A DNA stretch of 64,000 bases from Microlunatus phosphovorus NM-1 (lineage in GTDB: Bacteria; Actinomycetota; Actinomycetes; Propionibacteriales; Propionibacteriaceae). Shown here one piece after another: positions 47,462 through 55,491 of this stretch. The translations under genes and the position numbers were made by a program. The stretch's first letter is position 1. Each line of letters begins with the position of its first letter. The notes below the pieces were generated by a model. It was not told the DNA's origin. It ran no database searches and saw only the letters and a list, made by a program, of their open reading frames with translations. Location: the NCBI RefSeq assembly GCF_000270245.1, contig NC_015635.1:1178001-1242000 (forward strand), written 5' to 3'.

Positions 47462-47856
47462 GACGCTTGTCCTTCCAGTGTGGTTTCGGCGAAGCCGGTG
47501 GCTTCGTTGGTGGTGGTTCCGGGCGGTGTTGCCTCGGTTGCCTGCAGCTCTGCCAGCACCGCGTCGAGACGCCGGTAGCGCTGTTCTGCTTGGCGGCGGT
47601 ATCGCTCGATCCAGGCGGTCATCAAGTCGAACACCTCCGCTTCCAGATGCACGGGTCGGGTCTGGGCCCGTCGACTCTTGGTCACCAGGCCGGCGTCCTC
47701 CAACACCTTCACGTGCTTGGAGATCGCCTGCAGGCTGACCTCGTACGGCTCCGCCAGTTCGTTCACCGTGGCATCGGCGACGGTCAGTCGCGCCACGAGA
47801 TCACGTCTGGTCGGGTCGGCCAGGGCGGCGAACACCCTGGAGAGCTGATCGGCCAT
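47458..47856 (-). CDS. ArsR-family transcriptional regulator
   Basis: A 132-residue winged-helix repressor. I chose the ATG at 47856 (MADQLSRVFAALADPTRRDL), which has GAGGAAGG upstream; the 20 upstream codons cover the operator. The recognition region reads VNELAEPYEVSLQAISKHVK. The CxC metal site of classical ArsR is missing, so a different ligand or protein partner is likely. It heads an operon with the SRPBCC and MDMPI genes, and two matched palindromes lie in its promoter. Confidence 0.9.
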   Translation of the reverse strand: MADQLSRVFAALADPTRRDLVARLTVADATVNELAEPYEVSLQAISKHVKVLEDAGLVTKSRRAQTRPVHLEAEVFDLMTAWIERYRRQAEQRYRRLDAVLAELQATEATPPGTTTNEATGFAETTLEGQAS

Positions 47857-47866
47857 GGACCCTTCC

Positions 47867-47882
47867 TCAACTATTGGGTTGA
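47867..47882. promoter_or_regulatory. Operator candidate 1 for ArsR
   Basis: TCAACTATTGGGTTGA differs at two positions from the second palindrome 46 bases away. It lies 11 bases before the arsR start codon. Confidence 0.6.
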
Positions 47883-47912
47883 TTAAGAGCCTAGGGGTTG
47901 GATGAGGTGTTG

Positions 47913-47928
47913 TCAACCATTTGGTTGA
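47913..47928. promoter_or_regulatory. Operator candidate 2 for ArsR
   Basis: TCAACCATTTGGTTGA is an inverted repeat (TCAACC, 4-base centre, GGTTGA). The pair is spaced about 4.5 helical turns. Confidence 0.6.
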
Positions 47929-47965
47929 GAAATGCGCGGGTCTGGTGGTGGCTGGGCGGTCGTGG

Positions 47966-48085
47966 TTGGCCCGCGGGTGCGGGGCGGATCGAGCTCAGGC
48001 GCAACTGGCGGGCGTCATTGGCCCGGGGGTGCGAGATGGACCGAGCTCACGTGGCGCGGATGGACGTCTCTGGCCCGCGGGTGCG
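47966..48085. repeat. Three direct repeats of tggcccgcgggtgcg, period about 52
   Basis: Copies begin near 47966, 48018 and 48070, each followed by related sequence (ggatcgagctc, gaccgagctcac). It fills the gap between arsR and the LysR-domain gene. Confidence 0.65.
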
Positions 48086-48114
48086 AAGTGGTCGTTCGGG
48101 TACGCGGGCAGGGC

Positions 48115-48702
48115 TCAGCCGCGGGAGCTCCGAGGAGTGCGTCCGCGGGTGACGCCGACGAAGGCTTGGGTGGTCGCATCGTCCCGGTCGGTCAGCCAGA
48201 TCAGTGCGATGGTGGTCGGCGCCGGCCCGCGTACGGGGCGGTGTGTCACGTCCTTGCGGTGATGCAGCCGGGCAACCGACATCGGCAGCACTGCGATCCC
48301 GGTGCCGGCGGCTGCCACTTCGACCGCCTCCTTGGCCGACATTGGCGGGAAGGTGAGCTGATTGGCGCGCGGAATGAGGCCCTCCGGGATGCCGGTGATG
48401 AACTGCTCATCTGCCAGGTCTGCCAGCTCGATCTCGTCGTAGGCGGCCGCCGGGTGTTCGCGGTTGACCACGACCACGGGCAGCTCGTCATAGAGCCGCA
48501 CCAGGTGCAGGCCTGTCCGGTCGACCGGCAGTCGGGCCAACGCCATGTCGATGCGCTTGTCGCGTACGGCCTGCTCGGCGTCGGCTTCCTCGACCAGCAC
48601 CAACTCCAGCAGTACGCCATCGCGGCGTTCCCGCCAGGCGCGGGCCCACTTGTCCGGCGTCACGCCCGGCACGTACCCAACTCGCAGCACTCGCTCGCTC
48701 AC
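48115..48702 (-). CDS. LysR substrate-binding domain protein without a DNA-binding domain
   Basis: A 195-residue protein made only of the LysR effector domain: LRVGYVPGV at the start, then VRLYDELPVVVVNREHPAA, PPMSAKEAVEVAAAGTGIAV and LPMSVARLHHRKDV. No helix-turn-helix precedes it; the upstream 7 bases lead directly to the XRE gene stop. It may be a ligand sensor acting through another regulator. Such stand-alone domains are known in actinobacteria. The start is the GTG at 48702. It is third in a small operon. Confidence 0.85.
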   Translation of the reverse strand: MSERVLRVGYVPGVTPDKWARAWRERRDGVLLELVLVEEADAEQAVRDKRIDMALARLPVDRTGLHLVRLYDELPVVVVNREHPAAAYDEIELADLADEQFITGIPEGLIPRANQLTFPPMSAKEAVEVAAAGTGIAVLPMSVARLHHRKDVTHRPVRGPAPTTIALIWLTDRDDATTQAFVGVTRGRTPRSSRG

Positions 48703-48709
48703 TAGCCCA

Positions 48710-48955
48710 TCATGGTGTGCGCTGGGCCTCGACGGAGGACTCCACGCTGAGCAGATCCCCCGGTTGGCACTGCAGCACCTCGCAGATGGCGGTCAAGGTG
48801 GAGAACCGAATCGCCTTCGCTCGGTTGTTCTTGAGGACGCTGAGATTGACATTGGTCACCCCGATCGCCTCGGCCAGGGCGGTCACGGTCATGCCGCGCC
48901 GGGCCAGCAGGTCGTCGAGATGGCAGGCGACCCGGTGCGGATCCTCGACCGGCAT
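48710..48955 (-). CDS. XRE-family helix-turn-helix regulator (YozG-like)
   Basis: An 81-residue Cro/CI-type protein. The HTH is MTVTALAEAIGVTNVNLSVL followed by KNNRAKAIRFSTLTAICEVL and QCQPGDLL, the classic YozG-like form. One base separates it from the stop of the membrane-protein gene, a pairing with DUF2975 found widely. It probably binds the repeated element upstream of the operon. Confidence 0.9.
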   Translation of the reverse strand: MPVEDPHRVACHLDDLLARRGMTVTALAEAIGVTNVNLSVLKNNRAKAIRFSTLTAICEVLQCQPGDLLSVESSVEAQRTP

Positions 48956-48956
48956 C

Positions 48957-49595
48957 TCAGACCAGCCCGTCGACGTCGGCGCGCAGCTCGGCGCCGCGGG
49001 CGAATGCCTCGGCGACCGCTGCGACCATCAGCCCGGCGCCGACCGCCACCAAGATCCCGTTGGCGGAGATGAAGAAGGCGAAAGGGGCATCGACAAAGGC
49101 TGCGCTGCGCACCGCGGCGCCGGCCAGTGCATCGGCGGTCACGGTCACCATCGGTGCGATGAGCAGGATGAGCGCGATGACGCGCAGTCGGCGTACCGAA
49201 GCGGCTGCGAACGGCTCGCGAGACTGGATGTCGTGGAGCAGTCCGAGCAGCTGGACCGCCACTAGCGCCACTGTGATGGTGGTGATCACGCCTGGCAGCA
49301 GTGTCGCAAGCCAGGTGCTGGCCGGCGCCTCGGTGAGTGTCACCAGCGCTTCGCCGTTCCACTGGGCAGCCGCATCCGGGTTCGTAGTCAGCTCGGCGGG
49401 CAAGCTGACCGCAGCGTCGACCGCGACGACCCACCGGAGCGGCTCGCCTCGCAGCCAGGAGGTCATTGGCCAGATCACCGTGATCGCGAGACTGCCGAGG
49501 GTGATCGCGGCGATCAGCACCCTGGTGGCGATGAAGTCCCACCGATCGAACGTGAGGATCCGGCCTGGCTGGTGGCTTTGACTTTGGCTGCCCAT
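48957..49595 (-). CDS. DUF2975-like membrane protein
   Basis: A 212-residue protein with four predicted helices: about residues 25-47 (IATRVLIAAITLGSLAITVI), 95-120, 140-165 and 175-200. Between helices 1 and 2 is an outside loop of about 50 residues. The segment DIQSREPFAAASVRRLRVIA matches DUF2975 proteins, which are encoded beside YozG-like XRE regulators. Function is not known. It is the first gene of the operon. Confidence 0.78.
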   Translation of the reverse strand: MGSQSQSHQPGRILTFDRWDFIATRVLIAAITLGSLAITVIWPMTSWLRGEPLRWVVAVDAAVSLPAELTTNPDAAAQWNGEALVTLTEAPASTWLATLLPGVITTITVALVAVQLLGLLHDIQSREPFAAASVRRLRVIALILLIAPMVTVTADALAGAAVRSAAFVDAPFAFFISANGILVAVGAGLMVAAVAEAFARGAELRADVDGLV

Positions 49596-49615
49596 GTCGA
49601 TTGACCTTCTCTCTT

Positions 49616-49628
49616 ATCGAAAAACGAT
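49616..49628. promoter_or_regulatory. Operator candidate for the XRE regulator, copy 1
   Basis: atcgaaaaacgat, an inverted repeat (ATCG, 5-base centre, CGAT), 21 bases upstream of the DUF2975-like start. Confidence 0.55.
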
Positions 49629-49647
49629 GTTGCTGAAGAACGATAAC

Positions 49648-49660
49648 ATCGAAAAACGAT
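49648..49660. promoter_or_regulatory. Operator candidate for the XRE regulator, copy 2
   Basis: An exact second copy of atcgaaaaacgat, 32 bases (three helical turns) from the first. A half-site (aacgataac) lies between them. Confidence 0.55.
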
Positions 49661-49747
49661 AATGCCAAGGGGGTTTGGGGTCGGACGAGCTCCGTGCGCC
49701 CTCGCGTGGTTTGGCCCGGTCCTGGTGGCACGTCCCCGCCCCCTCCG

Positions 49748-49872
49748 CTTCGCACCATTTCCCCGCTGTCACTCCGCACCAGTTCGTGTGGCCTCACTCC
49801 GACTTCGCACTGTTTGCTGTTACCGCGCACCACGCGGGCCTGGTGCGCGGTTGCATCAGCTGGTGCGAAGTG
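49748..49872. repeat. Dispersed palindromic repeat, family A, cluster 4
   Basis: cttcgcaccatttcccc, actccgcaccagttcgtg and gacttcgcactgtttgctg face ctggtgcgcggttgc and agctggtgcgaagtgg. With the XRE operators it accounts for the 49596-49926 interval. Confidence 0.75.
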
Positions 49873-49926
49873 GGCCTTGAGGCTGGGCCGCAGAGGCGAG
49901 GCCTGGTTTGCGGGCTTGGGGCTCGG

Positions 49927-52596
49927 TCAGGCGAGGGTGACGATGCCGGCGGCGCCGTCGACGGTGATCAGCTGGCCGGTGGTGATCGTGGTGGTGGCGT
50001 CGGGTACGCCGACGACGGCTGGGATCCCGTACTCGCGGGCGACCACCGCGCCGTGGGACATCGAGCCACCCATCTCCATCACCAGTCCGCCGGCGGTCAG
50101 GAAGAGGGGCGTCCAGCCAGGATCGGTGGACGGCGCGACGAGGATCTCGCCGGGCTCCAGGTGTGCGCCGGCCGGATCCAGGATCACCCGGGCCGGACCG
50201 GTGACGGTGCCGACCGAGGCGGCGCTGCCGACCAATGCTCCCTCGGGTGCTTCGATGCTGATCAGGGTCTCCGGCTCGGTGCCGTCGGAGAGCAGTACGC
50301 GCGGGATGTGCCGGCGACGCAGCTCGAACCCGTACGCCGCCCGCCGCTCCCGAACCGCCGCACGTTGGTCGGCACCCTCGATGGCCGAACGCAACTGCCG
50401 AAAGTCGAGGAAGAAGGTGTCCTCGACGGCATCGATCGTGCCGGCCGCGACCGCCGCCCGGCCGACGAGCATCAGCTCGCGCCGAGCCGACGCCAGCGCG
50501 TAGACCATGATCGACTTCGGCCGTTCGCGCAGCCCGATGAGCGCCCGGCACCGATCGAGGGCAACGGCCATCAACCGAGCCCGAACCGGTCCGAGCCGAC
50601 CATCCCGATGTGTCGCTGCGATGATCTCGGCGATGGCATCCGCAGCAACCTCCGCGCCGTGGGCGAACTGTCGGTCGGGTGCCAACTCGGGGTCGTCGAG
50701 TCGCAGATAGTTCGCCAGCACACCCAGCAGGTGCTCGGGCTCGTCGGACCAGCGTGGCATGCCGAGGTCGATCTCGGCGACTGCGCGATGACCGTACCGA
50801 TCGAGAAACGCGGCGAGTCCGGTCTGCACCACCGGAGGTAGTTCGCCGCGCGCGTACGCCGCAGCCAGCCCATCCGGCTCCGTGCCGACCACGACCGCCC
50901 GAGCCTCGGCATCCCGGCCGATGGTCATGGCCAGCTGCCACAGTTCCAGGTCCATCTCGGTGGTGACGTTGTGCGGCAGCCCGCGTCGGACGTCGGCGAA
51001 CAAGGTCGGATCGAGATCGGTGGGAGCGATCCGCCGCGCGATGGCCATCGAGAGCAGGCCGGCGGCGGCATACGGGAAGACCGTGGGCATGATCACGAAG
51101 GTGTCGGTGCCGAGTCGCGCCTCGACCGCATCCAACCGCGCCACCGGGTCGAGATCGTCGGGGGTGCGCCATTGCTTGCGGACGGAGGCGTCGATTCGAT
51201 CGGCGGCGCGATGGGCCGCCCTGGGGCTGACCAGCGCGGTGAGCAGGCGGAGCGGCAACCGAGTCTTGACCATCAGCCGAGCGACGACCGGCAGGGCGCG
51301 CCCACCCTTGCCCTCAGGCAGCGGGGCGAATCGGGGATCGTCCTCCAGCAACTCGACGACCGCTTTGGTCCGTGCCTCCATCACCCCGAGGACCTTGAGC
51401 GTGACCCGGCGAGCGTGGCGATGCCGCAGCAGGGGAGTGATGTCGGCGAACAGGCGATCGCCCAACGTCAGCAGTCCGCTGGGGCCGGCCAGCGGATCCG
51501 GCTGAGGAAAGCCGGCCACGGCCGAGATCGAGGAGCCCAGCAGTCGGAAGGTGGCCTGCCCCATCGGCGTAATCGGCCGGGTGAGCCCCTGGGCGAGACT
51601 GCCGCACAGATAGGCGCGGGCTCCGTCGCCGTGGGGTGGCGCCAGCGGATAGAGGGTGGTGATCGCCCGCGCCTGGGTGAGCCAGGCGGTGCCGTCGGAG
51701 TCGATCACCCATTCGGTGTCCTGCGGTTCGGCATAGACTCCCGCGACCTGGCGGGCGAGGTCGGTCAGGGCGTCCAATTGGGCGCGGTCGAGGCAGGGTG
51801 CGTCGCTCGATCCCAGGTCCTCGGTCCGGGTGCCGCCGCCGGTGGTCGCGCGGACGGCCGTGCGTTTGTCGCCGAGCCGCCGCTCGACGACCGCGCCGGT
51901 AGCCGCATCGAGGACGAATCGATCAGGGTTGACCGCACCGGACACCACCGACTCGCCGAGTCCGGGGCTTGCATCGACGACCAGCTGGTGCCGGTTGCCG
52001 GTGACCGGGTTGGCGGTGAACATGACCCCGGCAACGTCCGCGTCGACGAGTCGCTGGATCACCACGGCCAAGGTGACCTCGGCATGGTCGATGCCCTGTG
52101 TCGCCCGGTAGCTGATCGCGCGCTCGGTCCACAGCGATGCCCAGCAGCGTCGGGTGGCGTCGAGGACGGCGTCGGCACCGATCACATTCAGGTAGGTGTC
52201 CTGTTGGCCCGCGAAGCTGGCGCCGGGTAGGTCCTCGGCGGTGGCCGACGAGCGGACTGCGACCGGTACGTCGGCGCCCAGGCTCGCGTAGTGCGCCGTG
52301 ATCGCCGCCGCGAGATCTTCAGGCACCGGGGCCTCGAGGATCAGTTGCCGGGCGCGCTCGGCGAGCTCGGAGCGTTCGTCGGCTGCGCCCCGATCATCGC
52401 CGCCGAGCTTGGCGATCACGCCGTCGAGGAGGTCGCCGGCGACGCGGCGGTAGGCCGCCGTGGTGACGCAGAAGCCGGTTGGCACCGGGAGCCCGGCGGC
52501 GAGCATCCGGCCGAGATTCAGAGCCTTGCCGCCGACGGTGGCCAGTTCGTCCGGGCCGATGTCGTGGAGGTCGGCCACGACCGAGTTATTCACCAT
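49927..52596 (-). CDS. PEP/pyruvate-binding-domain protein with rifamycin-phosphotransferase (Rph) layout
   Basis: An 889-residue protein. Residues 1-320 are the PPDK-type ATP-grasp half (GGKALNLGRMLAAGLPVPTG, AVRSSATAEDLPGASFAGQQ, VDASPGLGESVVSGAVNPDR). A large helical middle follows. The C-terminal phosphohistidine domain has EMGGSMSHGAVVAREYG with His848. Order and size match Rph (ATP domain, rifamycin domain, His domain at about residue 825 of 867) rather than PEP synthase, where the His domain is central. Rph inactivates rifamycins with ATP. Whether the middle domain binds rifamycin cannot be judged by eye, and no rifamycin-associated element precedes it. It follows tetR by 109 bases. 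Confidence 0.72.
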   Translation of the reverse strand: MVNNSVVADLHDIGPDELATVGGKALNLGRMLAAGLPVPTGFCVTTAAYRRVAGDLLDGVIAKLGGDDRGAADERSELAERARQLILEAPVPEDLAAAITAHYASLGADVPVAVRSSATAEDLPGASFAGQQDTYLNVIGADAVLDATRRCWASLWTERAISYRATQGIDHAEVTLAVVIQRLVDADVAGVMFTANPVTGNRHQLVVDASPGLGESVVSGAVNPDRFVLDAATGAVVERRLGDKRTAVRATTGGGTRTEDLGSSDAPCLDRAQLDALTDLARQVAGVYAEPQDTEWVIDSDGTAWLTQARAITTLYPLAPPHGDGARAYLCGSLAQGLTRPITPMGQATFRLLGSSISAVAGFPQPDPLAGPSGLLTLGDRLFADITPLLRHRHARRVTLKVLGVMEARTKAVVELLEDDPRFAPLPEGKGGRALPVVARLMVKTRLPLRLLTALVSPRAAHRAADRIDASVRKQWRTPDDLDPVARLDAVEARLGTDTFVIMPTVFPYAAAGLLSMAIARRIAPTDLDPTLFADVRRGLPHNVTTEMDLELWQLAMTIGRDAEARAVVVGTEPDGLAAAYARGELPPVVQTGLAAFLDRYGHRAVAEIDLGMPRWSDEPEHLLGVLANYLRLDDPELAPDRQFAHGAEVAADAIAEIIAATHRDGRLGPVRARLMAVALDRCRALIGLRERPKSIMVYALASARRELMLVGRAAVAAGTIDAVEDTFFLDFRQLRSAIEGADQRAAVRERRAAYGFELRRRHIPRVLLSDGTEPETLISIEAPEGALVGSAASVGTVTGPARVILDPAGAHLEPGEILVAPSTDPGWTPLFLTAGGLVMEMGGSMSHGAVVAREYGIPAVVGVPDATTTITTGQLITVDGAAGIVTLA

Positions 52597-52605
52597 ACGA
52601 TGAAT
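52588..52605. promoter_or_regulatory. Imperfect palindrome over the start codon of the Rph-like gene
   Basis: ATTCACCATACGATGAAT is symmetrical except for two pairs near the centre. It covers the start codon (52594-52596). It may be a TetR operator that blocks transcription or translation. Confidence 0.4.
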
Positions 52606-52705
52606 TATGCGCCGATCTCGGCTGGGGTCAAGGGGCTTTCGTGGACTGTGCGAGGGTCACAGCTGGCCCGGTGCAGGCTGGCTCAGTCGGAATCAGAGTG
52701 CCCGG

Positions 52706-53323
52706 TCAGGCGGGATCGAAGAGGTAGCGCTGAACGGTCGCGCCGACGCGAGTGACGAGCTCGTCGACGGGTGCAGCGGCGATCTCGGGCAACTGCAGCA
52801 CATAGCGGGCGATGATCATGCCCGCCACCTGGGAGGCGACCAGATCGGCCCGCAGGCCGGCATCGGGGAGATTCAGGCTCGCGGCGACCCTTTCCAGCAA
52901 CTCTCGTCGCAGGAAGGTGGCCATCAGGGGAGCGGCGTGCTTGTTGCCCAGTCCGGTACGCAGGATCACCAGCGCCTTTGGTCGTACGGTAGGAGACTCC
53001 CAGACACCCAGGATGTAGGCGATGATCCGCTCCCCGGTGTGCTCCCGAGGACCGGCCAAGATCTCCGGCACCGCGATATCGGGGCGCAGCGGAGCGTCGA
53101 TCGAGGCGGCGAACAGATCGGCTTTGGTGCCGAAATGATGGTGCAGCGACGCCGGATCGACGCCGGCCCGGGCGGCGATGCTTCGCGTGGTGGTGCCGTC
53201 ATACCCGTTCTCGCCGAACTCCTCGGTCGCCGCCGCCAGGATGCGCTCCCGGGCATCGGACTCACCCTTGCGCGGTCGGCCCCGGCGCCGGCGTACGGGG
53301 GAGTCAGCTGCTTGCTCGGCCAC
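52706..53323 (-). CDS. TetR-family transcriptional regulator
   Basis: A 205-residue repressor starting GTG. The N-terminal HTH reads ARERILAAATEEFGENGYDG, then TTTRSIAARAGVDPASLHHH and FGTKADLFAA. The ligand-binding C-terminal half is the actinobacterial TetR_C_17-like form, with PKALVILRTGLGNKHAAPLM. It lies directly upstream of the Rph-like gene in the same direction, and is divergent from the kinase gene. Confidence 0.9.
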   Translation of the reverse strand: MAEQAADSPVRRRRGRPRKGESDARERILAAATEEFGENGYDGTTTRSIAARAGVDPASLHHHFGTKADLFAASIDAPLRPDIAVPEILAGPREHTGERIIAYILGVWESPTVRPKALVILRTGLGNKHAAPLMATFLRRELLERVAASLNLPDAGLRADLVASQVAGMIIARYVLQLPEIAAAPVDELVTRVGATVQRYLFDPA

Positions 53324-53527
53324 GGGACCAGAGTATGAGGTGGCGCTGGAGCACTGGAGTGGACGCCCTGGGTGGAGTTACCACTTGCGATTTCGAGAAT
53401 CGGCCCCACAACGCGCGCCGACCCCGTACCTGACGCGTGTGAGGATTTGAAGTGCGGCAGATTATCGAAAACCGGCGAGCCAACTTGGCCATCGCCCTAC
53501 CATGGCGGGCGAGAGGCGGGAGGGACG

Positions 53528-55342
53528 TTGCTGGACTGGCTGGCGACGGCAGTGGCGCTGCTGGAGACGTACCGGATCTCGCATTCGCCGACCTGGTCGC
53601 GCATCCCGCTGACGCTCGAGTTGCTGCTCCTCTCCCTGGTGCCGGCGACTCTCGTCGTCGTGCTGCTCAACAGCTGGCTGCCGCGACAGGCGCGAACGAT
53701 CACGTATCTGATCAGCCTGGGTGCCTACATCAGAGCCCGCCCCGGCAAGCCGCGGCTCTGGGTGGCCGGGCTCGTGCCGCTGGAGCGGGTGACCGGGATC
53801 CAGCCGTGGCGCTGGGGGCTCGCCGGATTTGCCCTGATCGGCGTCGGCCTCGTCTGGCTCGGCCAGGTCTGGCACTTCCTCGAGTCCGATGTCGGGGTGG
53901 AGCTGCGGAGGAGCGCTCGCGAACTGGATTTCATCGCGCCGATCGTCCACTGGCTCGTGCTGGCCCTGGGGGTTCTGCTGCTGGCACTGCTCAGTACCCG
54001 GGGCCGGACACCCGCGATCGGCGGACCGACGCGACGGCTGCCGGTCATCGTCTTGTGCGCGGCGACGTTGATGGCCGTGGCGGTGTGGGCTGATCGGGTA
54101 GTGCCCGGCGGTACGTTCCTGGGGCCGCTGCTGACGTACGTCTGTCTCTTGCTGCCGGCCTTGGCCTACTGGCAACGCCGTCGGAAGCTCGGTGGTGGAT
54201 TGCCCGAGATGCCTGCCTGGGTGAGGAACCCGCAGGCGGCCGGCGCTCCTCAACCGCCACCTCGACCGGCCAAGCCGCGACCTCGGCCGGTCAAGCCGGC
54301 CCCGGCACCTCCCCCTTTGCCTACGCGACGGCTGCCGGAGCAGCTCAGCCGGCTGCAGATCCCCAACCGTCCCCTCGGCGTGCCCACGCGGGTCGAGACC
54401 ACCGTCAAGCTCGATGTCGATCCGCGCAGCGTGTACGACGCGTTCGGCCAAGGGCCCGCCAGCGGGCCAGGCTGCGGGTGGCACGCGGTTGCTCCTGACC
54501 TGCAGCCGCTGCAGAGGGACGATCCGAAATCGTTGGGTCCCTATCGGGTAAAGGGCCGGATCGCGGTCGGCGGCATGGGGATTGTCTACCTCGGCATCGA
54601 CGCCAAAGGCATCCGGGCTGCCGTGAAGGTCGCTCACCGGATCAGTCAGGCGGTGGACGAGAACTCTCAGCAGCGGCTGATGCGCGAGATCCGGGTCTTG
54701 CGGAGTATCAACGTGTTCGGCGTCGCCGATTTCCTCGGGGATGGAGTCAGCGACGGTGCCCTCTGGGTGGCGATGCGGTATATCCCGGGCCCGACACTCA
54801 CCCAGGCGATCACTGCGTACGGGCCGTGTACCACTGGACATCTTCGCTATTTGAGTGTCCGGCTGGCCGAGATCATCGGGGATCTGCACCGTAACGGCAT
54901 CATGCATCGCGATATCAAGCCGTCGAACATCATCCTCAACGAGCGTGGTCCATTCCTGATCGACCTCGGCATCAGCATCCTGCGGGACGAGGAGTCCCAA
55001 CTGACGGGGACTGGAAAGCTGATCGGCACCGAGCCATATCTGCCACCGGAGGTGCTTCTCGGCAGGTCCTTCAGCCCTGCTGGTGACGTGTATGCCTGGG
55101 GCTGCGTCGCCGCCTATGCCGCCATCGGCAGGACACTGTATTCCGGTCAGTTTGGATCACTGGCGGGCCGCATCATCGAGGGCCGATGGGATGACGGCGT
55201 AGCGCATGATCTCAAACGCCGGGATCGGACCGTGTATGAGCTGATTCGGCGGAGCACCTCACTCGACCCCGGCCGGCGGCCTGCGGATGGTCAGGAACTC
55301 CTGGGTGAGTGTGATCCTCTCGGGCGGAAGCTAGGCAGGTAG
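53528..55342 (+). CDS. Multi-pass membrane Ser/Thr protein kinase
   Basis: A 604-residue protein. I chose the TTG at 53528 because GGGAGGG lies just upstream and it opens directly into LDWLATAVALLETYR. Five predicted helices fill residues about 25-230. A Pro-rich linker (PPPRPAKPRPRPVKPAPAPP) covers about 245-270. The kinase domain from about 338 has a glycine loop AVGGMGIVYLG, catalytic Lys in AAVKVA, HRDIKPSN, IDLG in place of DFG, and GTEPYLPPEVL. Most bacterial PASTA-type kinases put the kinase first and a single helix after; this order is reversed. It stands 149 bases upstream of the RAMP operon in the same direction, so it may belong to it. Confidence 0.88.
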   Translation: MLDWLATAVALLETYRISHSPTWSRIPLTLELLLLSLVPATLVVVLLNSWLPRQARTITYLISLGAYIRARPGKPRLWVAGLVPLERVTGIQPWRWGLAGFALIGVGLVWLGQVWHFLESDVGVELRRSARELDFIAPIVHWLVLALGVLLLALLSTRGRTPAIGGPTRRLPVIVLCAATLMAVAVWADRVVPGGTFLGPLLTYVCLLLPALAYWQRRRKLGGGLPEMPAWVRNPQAAGAPQPPPRPAKPRPRPVKPAPAPPPLPTRRLPEQLSRLQIPNRPLGVPTRVETTVKLDVDPRSVYDAFGQGPASGPGCGWHAVAPDLQPLQRDDPKSLGPYRVKGRIAVGGMGIVYLGIDAKGIRAAVKVAHRISQAVDENSQQRLMREIRVLRSINVFGVADFLGDGVSDGALWVAMRYIPGPTLTQAITAYGPCTTGHLRYLSVRLAEIIGDLHRNGIMHRDIKPSNIILNERGPFLIDLGISILRDEESQLTGTGKLIGTEPYLPPEVLLGRSFSPAGDVYAWGCVAAYAAIGRTLYSGQFGSLAGRIIEGRWDDGVAHDLKRRDRTVYELIRRSTSLDPGRRPADGQELLGECDPLGRKLGR

Positions 55343-55491
55343 CCGGTCGACCGCAGCCCCACGACCTGTCCAGTCCTGTCCGCGAGTCAGACAGGATCAA
55401 CGAAGATTCTGCGGAATCCCAACAAAGAGACCCTGCCGTTCAGTAGGGTCCGGTCACCACCATCCGGGTGCCGCCACGTCCAAGGGGACAC
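55343..55491 (+). promoter_or_regulatory. Gap before the RAMP operon, with small inverted repeats
   Basis: gattctgcggaatc (perfect 5-bp arms) and accctgccgttcagtagggt (accct with agggt) lie within 90 bases of the first RAMP start. TAGGGT could be a -10. No CRISPR-like repeat is present. Confidence 0.35.

Noticed and set aside
47966-48085. CRISPR array candidate
   Set aside because: Only three 15-base matches, with related rather than unique sequence between them.
52597-52705. Rifamycin-associated element upstream of the Rph-like gene
   Set aside because: I looked for the conserved GGGGCTTGC-type inverted repeat and did not find it; only the imperfect palindrome on the start codon is present.
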